In this document: one piece after another, positions 9,793 to 17,753 of the stretch
How positions within the stretch are numbered: position 1 is the stretch's first letter
Layout: every line of letters begins with the position of its first letter
DNA from: CAZQGO01 sp964593065
GTDB lineage: Bacteria > Oederibacteriota > JAAXVQ01
Direction: 5' to 3'
Assembly: GCA_964593065.1 (NCBI GenBank)
Contig: CAZQGO010000023.1
Coordinates: 1-44,074 of the forward strand
DNA: 44,074 bases
Program-made: the position numbers and the translations under genes
The notes under the pieces: model-generated
The model's input: only the letters and a program-made list of their open reading frames with translations
Databases searched by the model: none
What the model was told of the DNA's origin: nothing

Positions 9793-10347
9793 TTACAGCC
9801 CGAGCTCAGAAGAGATATTTTGCATGGCTATTAGGCTTAACTCTGAAAAATCCGGGAGGGAAATTCCGAAGGTTTCGCATTCGCGAATAATATCCCTGTT
9901 CACCGAAGCGGCAAAGGCTTTTTCTTTCATGCGTTTGACGATGGATTGCGGTTTTACGCTGGCCAATTTCTTGTCCGGGTAGACCAAAGCCGTGGCAATA
10001 ATCAAACCCGTAATCGTCTCTCCGGCGGCCAGGGCATGCTGGAAACGGGTGCTGCGTTTCCTGCCGCTGGCCATTTCATTATGCAAACCAATGGCTTCAA
10101 TAATTTCCGCATCCACTCCTTCTGCTTCCAGCAGCCTCACGCTTTCGAGACCGTGGACTTTCAAATCGGCGTGAGTCAGTTCCACATCCAAGTCATGTAG
10201 CAGTCCGGCCAGACTCCACTTTTCCCGGTCTTCACCCAAATGTGCGGCCAAGGCCGCAAGCACGGCTTCCGAAGCCAGGCAATGCTTGATCAGGTTGGGG
10301 TTTTGGATGTAGCGGTGCAGGAGCTCCAGGGCTCTTTCTCGGTTCAT
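9793..10347 (-). CDS. HD-domain phosphohydrolase-like protein
   Basis: This 184-residue protein carries the HD signature: LLHDLD near residue 47, a His in KVHG near 64 and IGLHNE near 88. These supply the metal-binding His/Asp set of small HDIG-type hydrolases, which usually act on nucleotides or phosphoesters; the substrate is unknown. GGAGGAG sits about 8 bases before the ATG. It lies 30 bp downstream of thiC on the same strand and is probably co-transcribed, but nothing in the sequence ties it to thiamine metabolism. It is the last gene of the leftward housekeeping run. Confidence 0.8.
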   Translation of the reverse strand: MNRERALELLHRYIQNPNLIKHCLASEAVLAALAAHLGEDREKWSLAGLLHDLDVELTHADLKVHGLESVRLLEAEGVDAEIIEAIGLHNEMASGRKRSTRFQHALAAGETITGLIIATALVYPDKKLASVKPQSIVKRMKEKAFAASVNRDIIRECETFGISLPDFSELSLIAMQNISSELGL

Positions 10348-10377
10348 CGGGCCTTGCTCCTCCAGTCCCCGGTTCGT

Positions 10378-11667
10378 TCAATTACGCTTTTTAAGGTATT
10401 GCTGGATGCCTTTCATGGCACAAAAATCCCCGCACATGGTGCAAACCTCTTCCAGCTTCGGGCTGGCCGATTCCCTGACCTTTTTCGCGCGGGCCGGGTC
10501 AATGGCCAGCTCGATTTGCTGGTTCCAATCCAAGGCCTTTCTTGCGCGCGCCATTTTTTTGTCCCACTCCATGGCGCCGGGTACGCCCTTGGCAAGATCC
10601 GCGGCATGGGCCGCAATCCGGGCGGCCACCACGCCTTCGCGCACATCCTCGACCAAAGGCAGGCGCAGGTGTTCGGTGGGAGTCACGTAGCATAAAAAAT
10701 CCGCTCCGGCGGCGGCTGCAACCGCCCCGCCGATGGCACAGGAGATGTGATCGTAGCCCGCCGCGACGTCCGTGACCAATGGCCCGAGTACATAAAAGGG
10801 CGCGCCGGCGCACAGCCGCTTCTGCAGGATGATGTTGGCCTGGATCTGGTCCAGCGGAACATGCCCCGGGCCCTCGATCATGGCCTGCACGCCCGCCGCC
10901 CTGGCCTTCTGGGCAAGTTCACCGAGCACGATCAATTCCTGAACCTGCGCCCGGTCGGTGGCGTCTTCCAGGCAGCCGGGTCGCAAACCATCCCCCAAGG
11001 AAAGCGTGATGTCGAATTCACGACAGATGGCAAGAATCTCCTCAAAGCCCGAATAATAAGGGTTTTCCTGATTGTTTTGGATCATCCACTCGGCAATAAA
11101 GGCGCCCCCGCGGCTGACAATATCCGTGATCCTTCCCTGGTTGCACAGGCGCGCCACGCCTTCCTGTGTTACGCCCGCATGCACGGTCATGAAATCCACG
11201 CCCTCCCGGCCTTGCTCCCGGATGGCGGCTAGCATATCCGCCGGCGTCATGTCCACGACCCGTCCACCCTGCCGCACGGTTTTCACGGCCGTTTCATAGA
11301 CCGGCACCGTACCCAGGGCCTGGGGAAATTTTTCCAAAATCCCGCGCCGCAGGCGCGCCAGATCCCCGCCGGTGGATAAATCCATCAAGCTGTCCGCGCC
11401 GGCATCCACCGCAGCCTGGGCCTTGGAAATTTCAAGCTCCGGTTCGGCCTGGTCGGTGGAAGTGCCGAGATTCGCATTGACCTTGGTCCGCAGGCCCTGC
11501 CCTACGCCCAAGGGACGTCCAGCCGGGTGGGCGGGATTGGCCAGAATGACGATGAGGCCCTGTGCGACTCCTGCACGAATGAACTCCGGGTCACGGTTTT
11601 CCTGCCTCGCCACCTCGGCCATCTGCTGTGTGATGATGCCTTGTCTGGCTGCCTCGATTTGTGTCAT
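10378..11667 (-). CDS. thiC: Phosphomethylpyrimidine synthase ThiC
   Basis: ThiC is a radical-SAM enzyme that rearranges 5-aminoimidazole ribotide into hydroxymethylpyrimidine phosphate, the pyrimidine half of thiamine. The 429-residue length is that of the shorter ThiC form common in anaerobes and deep lineages. The N-terminal region has VNANLGTS; the interior has LSLGDGLRPG, EGPGHVPLDQI and GPLVTDVAAGYDHI; the C-terminus carries the cluster motif CTMCGDFC near residue 412. AAAGGA precedes the ATG. It follows thiE by 78 bp in an apparent thiD2-thiE-thiC unit. No TPP riboswitch was recognised upstream of thiC or of the unit. Confidence 0.97.
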   Translation of the reverse strand: MTQIEAARQGIITQQMAEVARQENRDPEFIRAGVAQGLIVILANPAHPAGRPLGVGQGLRTKVNANLGTSTDQAEPELEISKAQAAVDAGADSLMDLSTGGDLARLRRGILEKFPQALGTVPVYETAVKTVRQGGRVVDMTPADMLAAIREQGREGVDFMTVHAGVTQEGVARLCNQGRITDIVSRGGAFIAEWMIQNNQENPYYSGFEEILAICREFDITLSLGDGLRPGCLEDATDRAQVQELIVLGELAQKARAAGVQAMIEGPGHVPLDQIQANIILQKRLCAGAPFYVLGPLVTDVAAGYDHISCAIGGAVAAAAGADFLCYVTPTEHLRLPLVEDVREGVVAARIAAHAADLAKGVPGAMEWDKKMARARKALDWNQQIELAIDPARAKKVRESASPKLEEVCTMCGDFCAMKGIQQYLKKRN

Positions 11668-11745
11668 GCTGCGCCATTCCTTTCCAACCGAGTCCGCTTA
11701 CAACCTAAAAACTCCGTTATGCTTTTGAGTATAACAAAAAGAATG

Positions 11746-12417
11746 CTAAAACTTCCTGGAGCCTGTCCCGTGATCTTCGCGTCCTGGGGCGCGCGAACCA
11801 TCCAGAATGGCCAACAGTTTGGCCGCCTGTTGTTCGGGGTCCTTTGCCTCAACCAGCGTGGAAATGACCGCAACGGCATCCGCGCCTGCCGACAGGACCT
11901 GCCGGACATTGGCCGGCTGAATGCCGCCAATAGCCACCAGCGGCAGACCCGGCACGGCTGCACGAACCGCAGCCAAACCGGACAAGCCGATGGCGGGCCC
12001 GGCGTCGGGTTTGCTGGCGGTGGGAAATACCGGGCCGATTCCGATATAATCCGCGCCGGCTTCTCGCGCCGCCAGGGCTTGCGCCGGACTTCCGGCCGAT
12101 ATGCCCAACAGCGCCGTGGCCGCCAGCTTGCGCCTGGCGAGCCGCCAGTCGTCGGTCTGCCCGACATGCACCCCGTCGGCACGGCATTCCCCGCACAGTT
12201 CCACCCGGTCGTTGATCAGGAACAGAATCCCCGATTCCCGGCACAACCGGGCGAGTCGCCGGCCCCGGGCGATGAAAACCTCGTCCGGAAGGAGTTTCTC
12301 CCGCAGCTGGAGGGCCGTAATACCTCCGGCAATCAGCCGTCCGATCAGGGTTTCGGGCAACGCGCCGTCCACGATGGCATACAAACGCAGGCGGAGCTTG
12401 AGCTCAGCGGGAAGCAT
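11746..12417 (-). CDS. thiE: Thiamine-phosphate synthase ThiE
   Basis: ThiE couples HMP pyrophosphate to thiazole phosphate to make thiamine monophosphate. This 223-residue TIM-barrel protein shows LQLREKLL (phosphate/pyrimidine side), FLINDRVEL, GVHVGQTD, GIGPVFPTASKP and AIGGI in the expected order. The C-terminal 20 residues are polar and extend past the usual end. The start codon lies inside the 3' end of thiD2 (14-bp overlap), so translation is probably coupled. In many related genomes ThiD2 and ThiE are one fused protein; here they are separate overlapping frames. Confidence 0.95.
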   Translation of the reverse strand: MLPAELKLRLRLYAIVDGALPETLIGRLIAGGITALQLREKLLPDEVFIARGRRLARLCRESGILFLINDRVELCGECRADGVHVGQTDDWRLARRKLAATALLGISAGSPAQALAAREAGADYIGIGPVFPTASKPDAGPAIGLSGLAAVRAAVPGLPLVAIGGIQPANVRQVLSAGADAVAVISTLVEAKDPEQQAAKLLAILDGSRAPGREDHGTGSRKF

Positions 12418-12841
12418 GGCGCCGGGACCGCGGCCCGAGCCGGAGGAGAAGCGCCTGTTCGAGACTGTAGGTGCGGAAGCGCAGGCGTTTGAAACGGGCT
12501 CCGGCGGCCTTCGGCTTGAGTTTGGACATTTCCTCCAGCACCCGCAAGGCTTCCTGGGAGCGGCGGAGATTGGCCCGCACCAGGTCTTCCATGTTTTTCC
12601 GGGTTTTCTCCCCCCGGGTAAAACTTCGAGCCCCGGGGTCCCCGGCCGCGTCCCGGCTGCGAAGCAAGGGGAGGTCGCCCAGCTCGCGGGCGGCGGCGGT
12701 GATGCCGTGGCGGACGCTTTTCAGCGCGGCCTGCAGGCGCGGATCCCCGATCAGCAAGCGCGCGACCTCTTCGGCGACTCGGAGGCCTTCGCGGGCGCGG
12801 TTGAGATTGGCATCCAAAATGCGGTCCACGGAAGAGCGCAT
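12404..12841 (-). CDS. thiD2: ThiD2-type HMP-phosphate kinase
   Basis: The 145-residue protein matches the ThiD2 family, shown to phosphorylate HMP phosphate without the HMP kinase activity of classical ThiD. Family signatures are RILDANLNRAREGLRVAEE at the N-terminus, LRSRDAAGD in the middle, and VRANLRRSQEALRVLEE followed by FKRLRFRTYSLE. A GTG at 12856 also opens this frame, but the GAAGGAG ribosome site lies immediately after it and fits the ATG at 12841, which I use. It supplies the substrate for ThiE, encoded next. It starts 78 bp after the end of amaP. Confidence 0.85.
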   Translation of the reverse strand: MRSSVDRILDANLNRAREGLRVAEEVARLLIGDPRLQAALKSVRHGITAAARELGDLPLLRSRDAAGDPGARSFTRGEKTRKNMEDLVRANLRRSQEALRVLEEMSKLKPKAAGARFKRLRFRTYSLEQALLLRLGPRSRRHASR

Positions 12842-12919
12842 GGCCGGCTCCTTCACAGAATGCCCCGCGACCGGAGGGGGAAAGTCCGCAAGACGGACAG
12901 GGCTCCCGGTCCTGGTGGG

Positions 12920-13522
12920 CTATCGGGGGGGCATTTCCCGGGAGGAAGTGGTTTTCAAGCCGCCGTGCGCCTCCAGCCGTTCACGGCTTACGACTTTGGT
13001 CACCACCACGACGGGGTTGATGTCCTGCTCAATACCCAGCGTATTCTGGACATAATTCCGAATGGCGTCCTGGACTTTCTGCGTGACCTCCGCGATGCTG
13101 TATTCGGAATACACGGTGATGCGCGCCGTGACTTTCAACCCCCGCCGGGTATCCACGACCCGCCCCTTGATATCCCGCAGGCCCTCGATTTTGCCCTTTA
13201 ACACACGGTCAAAATCCTCGATGGCCGGCAGAGAGACCAGAACCTCTCCCAGGGGATTCTGCAGCACCACCGTCCTTTCCCGGCGGATGGCCTGGCGGTT
13301 CCCCCAGATAAAATAGATGACCAGTAAAATAAACAACAGACCCATGAGCAGGGCGAGAGCCCGCCCCCAGGTGCCCTCCACGGCATAGGTCGTCGGTCCG
13401 GAGATGACATCGCCCAAGGAAAGCAGAACGGGTGGATACACGGCCGCGACCAGGCTCAGCACCCCCAGGGCGGCCAAAACAATGCCTCCGAAAATCATCA
13501 CGCATAAATTAAACATTCTCAT
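12920..13522 (-). CDS. amaP: Alkaline-shock membrane anchor protein AmaP
   Basis: The 200-residue protein has two N-terminal membrane segments (about residues 3-30 and 55-77) and then a soluble region with PLGEVLVSLPAIEDF, GLKVTARITVYSE and a C-terminal basic tail. This is the AmaP arrangement, in which the soluble part resembles Asp23 and recruits it to the membrane in Firmicutes. GGAGGAGG at 13527-13534 fixes the ATG at 13522 rather than one further upstream. It follows asp23 directly. Its role in envelope stress is known only from Gram-positive bacteria; here it is inferred. Confidence 0.85.
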   Translation of the reverse strand: MRMFNLCVMIFGGIVLAALGVLSLVAAVYPPVLLSLGDVISGPTTYAVEGTWGRALALLMGLLFILLVIYFIWGNRQAIRRERTVVLQNPLGEVLVSLPAIEDFDRVLKGKIEGLRDIKGRVVDTRRGLKVTARITVYSEYSIAEVTQKVQDAIRNYVQNTLGIEQDINPVVVVTKVVSRERLEAHGGLKTTSSREMPPR

Positions 13523-13553
13523 GGCTTTTCCTCCTCCGTTTGACATGTCGGGC

Positions 13554-13934
13554 TTAACGCGTGGTTCCGGCCGCTTTATCGCTTTTCATTTTCACACCCT
13601 GGACGGACACGTTCACCCGGGCCACCGTCAAGCCGGTCATGTCCTCCACGGCTTCCCGCACCTTGTCCTGCACTTTTTGACAGATCAGGGGGATTTCCAC
13701 CCCGAACTCGACGATCAGATTCAGCTCGATGAAGACCTCCTCGGCGCTGACCTCGACCTTGACGCCGCGGCCGGCGGGTGGCTTGACGCCGAGCATTTCC
13801 GCCAGGCCGTCCACCGTACCGTGCGCCATGGCACCCACGCCTTGGACCTCGAGGGCGGCCAGACCGGCGATCACCCCGATGGCCTCGTCCGAGATGCGAA
13901 TGGTTCCCAGCTCGTTCTGCTCCCGATTATCCAT
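13554..13934 (-). CDS. Asp23/Gls24-family envelope stress protein
   Basis: The 126-residue protein has the Asp23 core: GTIRISDEAI, a glycine-rich stretch with GVGAMAHG, VKVEVSAEEVFIELNLIVEFG, and VREAVEDMTGLTVARVNVSVQGV at the end. Two ATGs compete. The one at 13943 abuts the AAGGGGGG ribosome site with no spacing, so I use 13934, about 9 bases away. The partner AmaP is next in the operon and accC lies 37 bp upstream. This pair next to acetyl-CoA carboxylase genes suggests an envelope or membrane-lipid role. Confidence 0.85.
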   Translation of the reverse strand: MDNREQNELGTIRISDEAIGVIAGLAALEVQGVGAMAHGTVDGLAEMLGVKPPAGRGVKVEVSAEEVFIELNLIVEFGVEIPLICQKVQDKVREAVEDMTGLTVARVNVSVQGVKMKSDKAAGTTR

Positions 13935-13970
13935 GCACTTCATCCCCCCTTGCGGCCAGGTCCTGGCTCG

Positions 13971-15320
13971 TTAGATCTTGTTGTTCATGAGCAAGTCCAC
14001 GAAGTTGGTGGAAATTTTGCCCTGCCTGAAAATCTCCGTGTTTAAAGCCTGTTGGTGAAAGGGAATGGTCGTCTTCACGCCCTCGATCACGAATTCATCC
14101 AGCGAACGCAGCATCCGTTGAATGGCCTCCTCCCGGTTGTGGCCGTGGGTGATCAACTTGGCCAGCAAGCTGTCGTAGTAGGGCGGAATCACATAACCGG
14201 CATAGGCATGGGTATCCACGCGGACGCCCGGCCCTCCCGGCATATGGAAACTCGTGATCTTCCCCGGCGAAGGCATAAAGTTGTTTTGCGGGTCCTCGGC
14301 GTTGATGCGGCACTCGACCGCATGCCCCTTGGGCACGATATGCTGCTGTTGCCAATCCAGGGTCTCGCCGGCCGCCATGCGGATCTGCGCCTTGATCAAA
14401 TCAATGTCCGTGACCATCTCCGTGACCGGGTGCTCGACCTGGATGCGGGTATTCATTTCCATGAAGTAAAAATTCAGATGCTTGTCCACCAGAAACTCAA
14501 TGGTCCCGGTGGTGTGGTACTCGGCGGCCTGCGCGCCCTTGACCACCAGCGCGCCGACTCGTTCCCGCAATTCCGGCGTCATCATGGGGGAGGGCGATTC
14601 CTCGATCAGTTTTTGGTGCTTGCGTTGCACCGTACAGTCCCGCTCTCCCAGGTGGATGCAATGTCCGTGCTTATCCGCCAGGATTTGAAATTCCACGTGC
14701 CGGGGCTCCTCCAGGTATTTCTCGATGTATACCTGGGAGTTGCCGAAGGCGGCGCCGGCCTCGCTTTGCGCGGTCAAAAAGGCATTGGATAAGGAGACGT
14801 CCGTGTGCGCCACGCGCATGCCCCGCCCGCCGCCGCCCGCCGCCGCCTTGATGATGACCGGATAGCCCAGTTCCCGCGCCAGGCGCAGGGCGTCTTCCTC
14901 GTGCTCCACCGGCCCGTCCGATCCCGGCAGCATGGGCAGCCCCACCGTTTTCATCAACTGCCGGGCCGCGATCTTGTCGCCCAGCATGCGCATCGCCCTG
15001 GGCGTGGGGCCGATGAATTCGAGGTGGCAGGACTCGCAAATTTCGGCGAAATGCGCGTTTTCCGCCAAAAAACCGTAACCGGGGTGAATGGCGTCGGCGT
15101 CGGTGATTTCCGCGGCGGACAGGATGGTGGGAATGTCCAGATAGCTCTTGGCCGCCGGGCCCTTGCCGATGCAGATGTCCTCGTCCGCGTAACGGACATG
15201 CAGGGAGTTGTTGTCGGCCTCGGTGTGCACCGCAACCGTGGAAATGCCCATCTCGCGGCAGGCGCGGATAATGCGCAGCGCGATTTCACCCCGGTTGGCG
15301 ATCAGGATCTTTTTGAACAT
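13971..15320 (-). CDS. accC: Biotin carboxylase subunit of acetyl-CoA carboxylase
   Basis: AccC carboxylates biotin carried on AccB using ATP and bicarbonate, the first half of malonyl-CoA synthesis for fatty acids. At 449 residues it is normal length. Visible features are the N-terminal KILIANRGEIALRIIRACRE, the ATP-grasp region KAAAGGGGRGM near residue 160, ERDCTVQRKHQKLIEE, and EMNTRIQVEHPVTE with the catalytic and metal-binding residues near 290. It begins 3 bp after accB ends, so the two are translated together. Confidence 0.97.
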   Translation of the reverse strand: MFKKILIANRGEIALRIIRACREMGISTVAVHTEADNNSLHVRYADEDICIGKGPAAKSYLDIPTILSAAEITDADAIHPGYGFLAENAHFAEICESCHLEFIGPTPRAMRMLGDKIAARQLMKTVGLPMLPGSDGPVEHEEDALRLARELGYPVIIKAAAGGGGRGMRVAHTDVSLSNAFLTAQSEAGAAFGNSQVYIEKYLEEPRHVEFQILADKHGHCIHLGERDCTVQRKHQKLIEESPSPMMTPELRERVGALVVKGAQAAEYHTTGTIEFLVDKHLNFYFMEMNTRIQVEHPVTEMVTDIDLIKAQIRMAAGETLDWQQQHIVPKGHAVECRINAEDPQNNFMPSPGKITSFHMPGGPGVRVDTHAYAGYVIPPYYDSLLAKLITHGHNREEAIQRMLRSLDEFVIEGVKTTIPFHQQALNTEIFRQGKISTNFVDLLMNNKI

Positions 15321-15323
15321 TCC

Positions 15324-15872
15324 CTATCCTTTGCGTTCCACCTGGAACAGCGGCTGACCGTACTCAACGGCCTGGGCGTTTTCCACCAGGATTTTCCTGA
15401 TGACCCCCTTGACCTCGGCCTTGATTTCGTTCATGAGCTTCATGGCTTCCACGATGCAGACCACGTTGCCCTCCTCGACCTCCGAACCTTCGACCACGTA
15501 GGGCTTCGCGTCCGGGGCCGGTGCACGATAAAAGGTGCCCACCATCGGCGAGGTGATGATATGGACATTGGCGTCGCCTTCCGCGGCTTCGGGCCCGGAG
15601 GGCTTTTCGGCGGCCGCCGGCGCCGAACCCTGGGCGGCCGCCGCGGTTGCAGGCACAGACGGTTGCGCCAGAGCCGACAGGTTCACACCCGCCAGCCCTG
15701 CGGTCTCGACGGCGGCCGGGCCCTTGCGCAGGTGAATCCTGATTCCCTCCTGCTCGATGTCCAATTCGGTCAATTGCGCCTTGCGCATGATGGTCACGAT
15801 TCTTTTCAGGGACTTCAAATTGACGGGCGCATGTGTTGCGCCGCTGCGCTTGGATCCCCGTTCTGCCTGCAT
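15324..15872 (-). CDS. accB: Biotin carboxyl carrier protein of acetyl-CoA carboxylase
   Basis: The 182-residue carrier protein has an N-terminal helix region, an Ala/Pro-rich hinge (about residues 70-100), and a C-terminal biotinyl domain with EAMKLMNEIKAE, where the Lys receives biotin. A TTG upstream also opens the frame, but GGGGTGA sits 4-5 bases before the ATG at 15872, which I use. It lies between efp (33 bp upstream) and accC (3 bp downstream). The efp-accB-accC order is widespread. Confidence 0.95.
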   Translation of the reverse strand: MQAERGSKRSGATHAPVNLKSLKRIVTIMRKAQLTELDIEQEGIRIHLRKGPAAVETAGLAGVNLSALAQPSVPATAAAAQGSAPAAAEKPSGPEAAEGDANVHIITSPMVGTFYRAPAPDAKPYVVEGSEVEEGNVVCIVEAMKLMNEIKAEVKGVIRKILVENAQAVEYGQPLFQVERKG

Positions 15873-15905
15873 GGTCTCACCCCGCCTTTCCAAGCCTGCC
15901 TGGCA

Positions 15906-16469
15906 TTACACGCGTTCGAGATATTCGCCGGTCCGCGTATCAATCCGCACCACGGTTCCCGCCTCCACGAACAAGGGCACCTGAATCTTGGCGCCGGTTT
16001 CCAATACCGCTTCCTTGGTGACGTTGGTGACCGTGTTGCCGCGTACGCCGGGCACGGTCTCCGTGACTTTCAATTCCACCTTGTAGGGAAGCTCGATTCC
16101 CATCACTTCCCCCTCGTGCATCAGCATTTCGACGACCATGTCTTCTTTCAGCCATTTTAAGTTGTCGCCCAGGGTTTCCCGCCGCAGCGGGATCTGCTCG
16201 AAGGAATCCTGATCCATGAAAACATATTCATCCCCCTGCTGATAGAGGTACTGCATGCGTTTGTCTTCAATTTCCGGTGAGTTCAATTTCTCCCCGGCGT
16301 TGACGGTCCGTTCCACCACCGTGCCCAGGCGCAGGTTCCTCAGTTTCAAACGAATAAAAGCGCCTCCCTTGCCCGGTTTGACATGGTTGTATTCAATGAC
16401 TTGAAACAAGTTCCCGTCCATCTCCAGGTAGGTCCCTGGCTTGGCTTCGTTGGAAATAACGGTTCCCAT
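15906..16469 (-). CDS. efp: Translation elongation factor P
   Basis: EF-P relieves ribosome stalling at polyproline stretches. The 187-residue protein has all three domains, with VKPGKGGAF placing Lys34 at the tip that is post-translationally modified in many bacteria, and the C-terminal signature VTNVTKEAVLETGA. TTGGAGGG places the start at the ATG at 16469, not at the upstream TTG. No epmA or epmB homologue is in the window. A cell that makes a giant protein full of Thr-Pro linkers would plausibly depend on this factor (inference; the linkers have few consecutive prolines). Confidence 0.97.
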   Translation of the reverse strand: MGTVISNEAKPGTYLEMDGNLFQVIEYNHVKPGKGGAFIRLKLRNLRLGTVVERTVNAGEKLNSPEIEDKRMQYLYQQGDEYVFMDQDSFEQIPLRRETLGDNLKWLKEDMVVEMLMHEGEVMGIELPYKVELKVTETVPGVRGNTVTNVTKEAVLETGAKIQVPLFVEAGTVVRIDTRTGEYLERV

Positions 16470-16544
16470 GCAAAAACCCTCCAAGACGGTAATGGTGCTG
16501 CGATATATTCTGCATACGAGCCTGCGGGCACGCGCCCAAAAAAA

Positions 16545-17627
16545 TCAACCCCGGCGGCCCGCCACCCTGAGTTCCGCGGCCGAGCAGGATAAAAGTTGGT
16601 TGGATTTTTCCGAAACCAGGATATCGTCCTCGATGCGAATTCCACCCCAGCCCGGGAAATACAAACCCGGCTCGCAGGTTACGACCATGCCGGCCAAAAA
16701 CCGGCCTTTCGCAGTGGAGGAAATTCTCGGGTCTTCGTGAACCTCCAACCCTATGCCATGCCCCAAACTGTGTACGAAATATTTTTCCCAGCCTTCCGAT
16801 CTAAAAATTTCTTTGGCTTTTTGAGCTGATTTTGAAAATAATTGTCCTGAAACAATCATCTTTTGCGATAAATTTTGCGCTTTTTTTACAATATTATAAA
16901 CTTTTCGCTGTTTTTCAGACATTCTAGCAACTGCCAGCGTTCTTGTCAAGTCCGAGTGGTACCCCCGGTAACGGCAGCCGAAATCCAAAACCAGCAAATC
17001 CCCCGCACGCAGGCGCCGGTCGGTCGGGGCGGCGTGGGGCAGGGCGGAGTTGGGTCCCGAAGCGGCAATGATGGGAAAAGATAACCCTTCCGAACCTGCG
17101 GTATAAAGAGCCTTTTCCAGCTCGAAGGCCAGTCCGCGCTCGGAAATTCCCGGACGAATCCGCCGGACCACCCGCTCAAAGGCCGTATGGCTGATCTGCA
17201 CGGCTTTTTTAAGACAGGAAATTTCGCCCGCGTCTTTCACGGCCCTGGCTGTTTCGACCAGTCTCTCCGCCCCGGCTCCCTGAAGGCCCGGCAAGAGGCG
17301 CTTGAGGCGGCGCCACAGGGCCACGCTGACGCTTTCATCCTCGAACGCCAAAATCCGGACGTGCAAACGCTGCAACAGGCCCGCCAGCTCCCGCAGTCCG
17401 TCCTCATGGCTTACCGTGATTTTGACAGCCCGGGCTTCCTCCCGGGCCTGAATCTCGTACCTTCCGTCCGTGATCAGCGTTCCCCGCCCCCGGGCGGGCT
17501 GGAGGAACCAGCCGGCGCTGCCGGTAAAACCCGTTAAATAACGCCGGTTGGCGGCTGTCGTGACCCAGATGGCATCCCACCCGCGGGCGCGAAGGCCGGA
17601 CCGCAGGCGCGACCGCCGTTCCTGCAT
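16545..17627 (-). CDS. M24 family Xaa-Pro aminopeptidase
   Basis: This 360-residue protein has a creatinase-like N-terminal domain (ending near residue 120) and a pita-bread catalytic domain. The metal ligands are visible: Asp in LVLDFG and HSDLTRT, His in HSLGHGIGLEVHE, and Glu in CEPGLYFPG and GIRIEDD. It removes N-terminal residues next to proline from peptides, or acts as a dipeptidase of the PepQ/YpdF type. GGGAGG precedes the ATG by five bases. It lies 75 bp upstream of efp, a common neighbour pair, and heads the housekeeping run. Confidence 0.92.
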   Translation of the reverse strand: MQERRSRLRSGLRARGWDAIWVTTAANRRYLTGFTGSAGWFLQPARGRGTLITDGRYEIQAREEARAVKITVSHEDGLRELAGLLQRLHVRILAFEDESVSVALWRRLKRLLPGLQGAGAERLVETARAVKDAGEISCLKKAVQISHTAFERVVRRIRPGISERGLAFELEKALYTAGSEGLSFPIIAASGPNSALPHAAPTDRRLRAGDLLVLDFGCRYRGYHSDLTRTLAVARMSEKQRKVYNIVKKAQNLSQKMIVSGQLFSKSAQKAKEIFRSEGWEKYFVHSLGHGIGLEVHEDPRISSTAKGRFLAGMVVTCEPGLYFPGWGGIRIEDDILVSEKSNQLLSCSAAELRVAGRRG

Positions 17628-17753
17628 GACATCCTCCCAAAAAAATCAAAGTGGATCCCGTTCGCGCAGATCCACCGTGGCCATGATAAAACCCGCGGAT
17701 GCTAAAATCAAGCTGATTTTGCGGGCTGATCCACGAATGCCGTCCCGGGCCGC

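Noticed and set aside
12842..12919. TPP riboswitch expected before the thiamine genes
   Set aside because: The short gap lacks the CTGAGA and ACCTGA-type core motifs.
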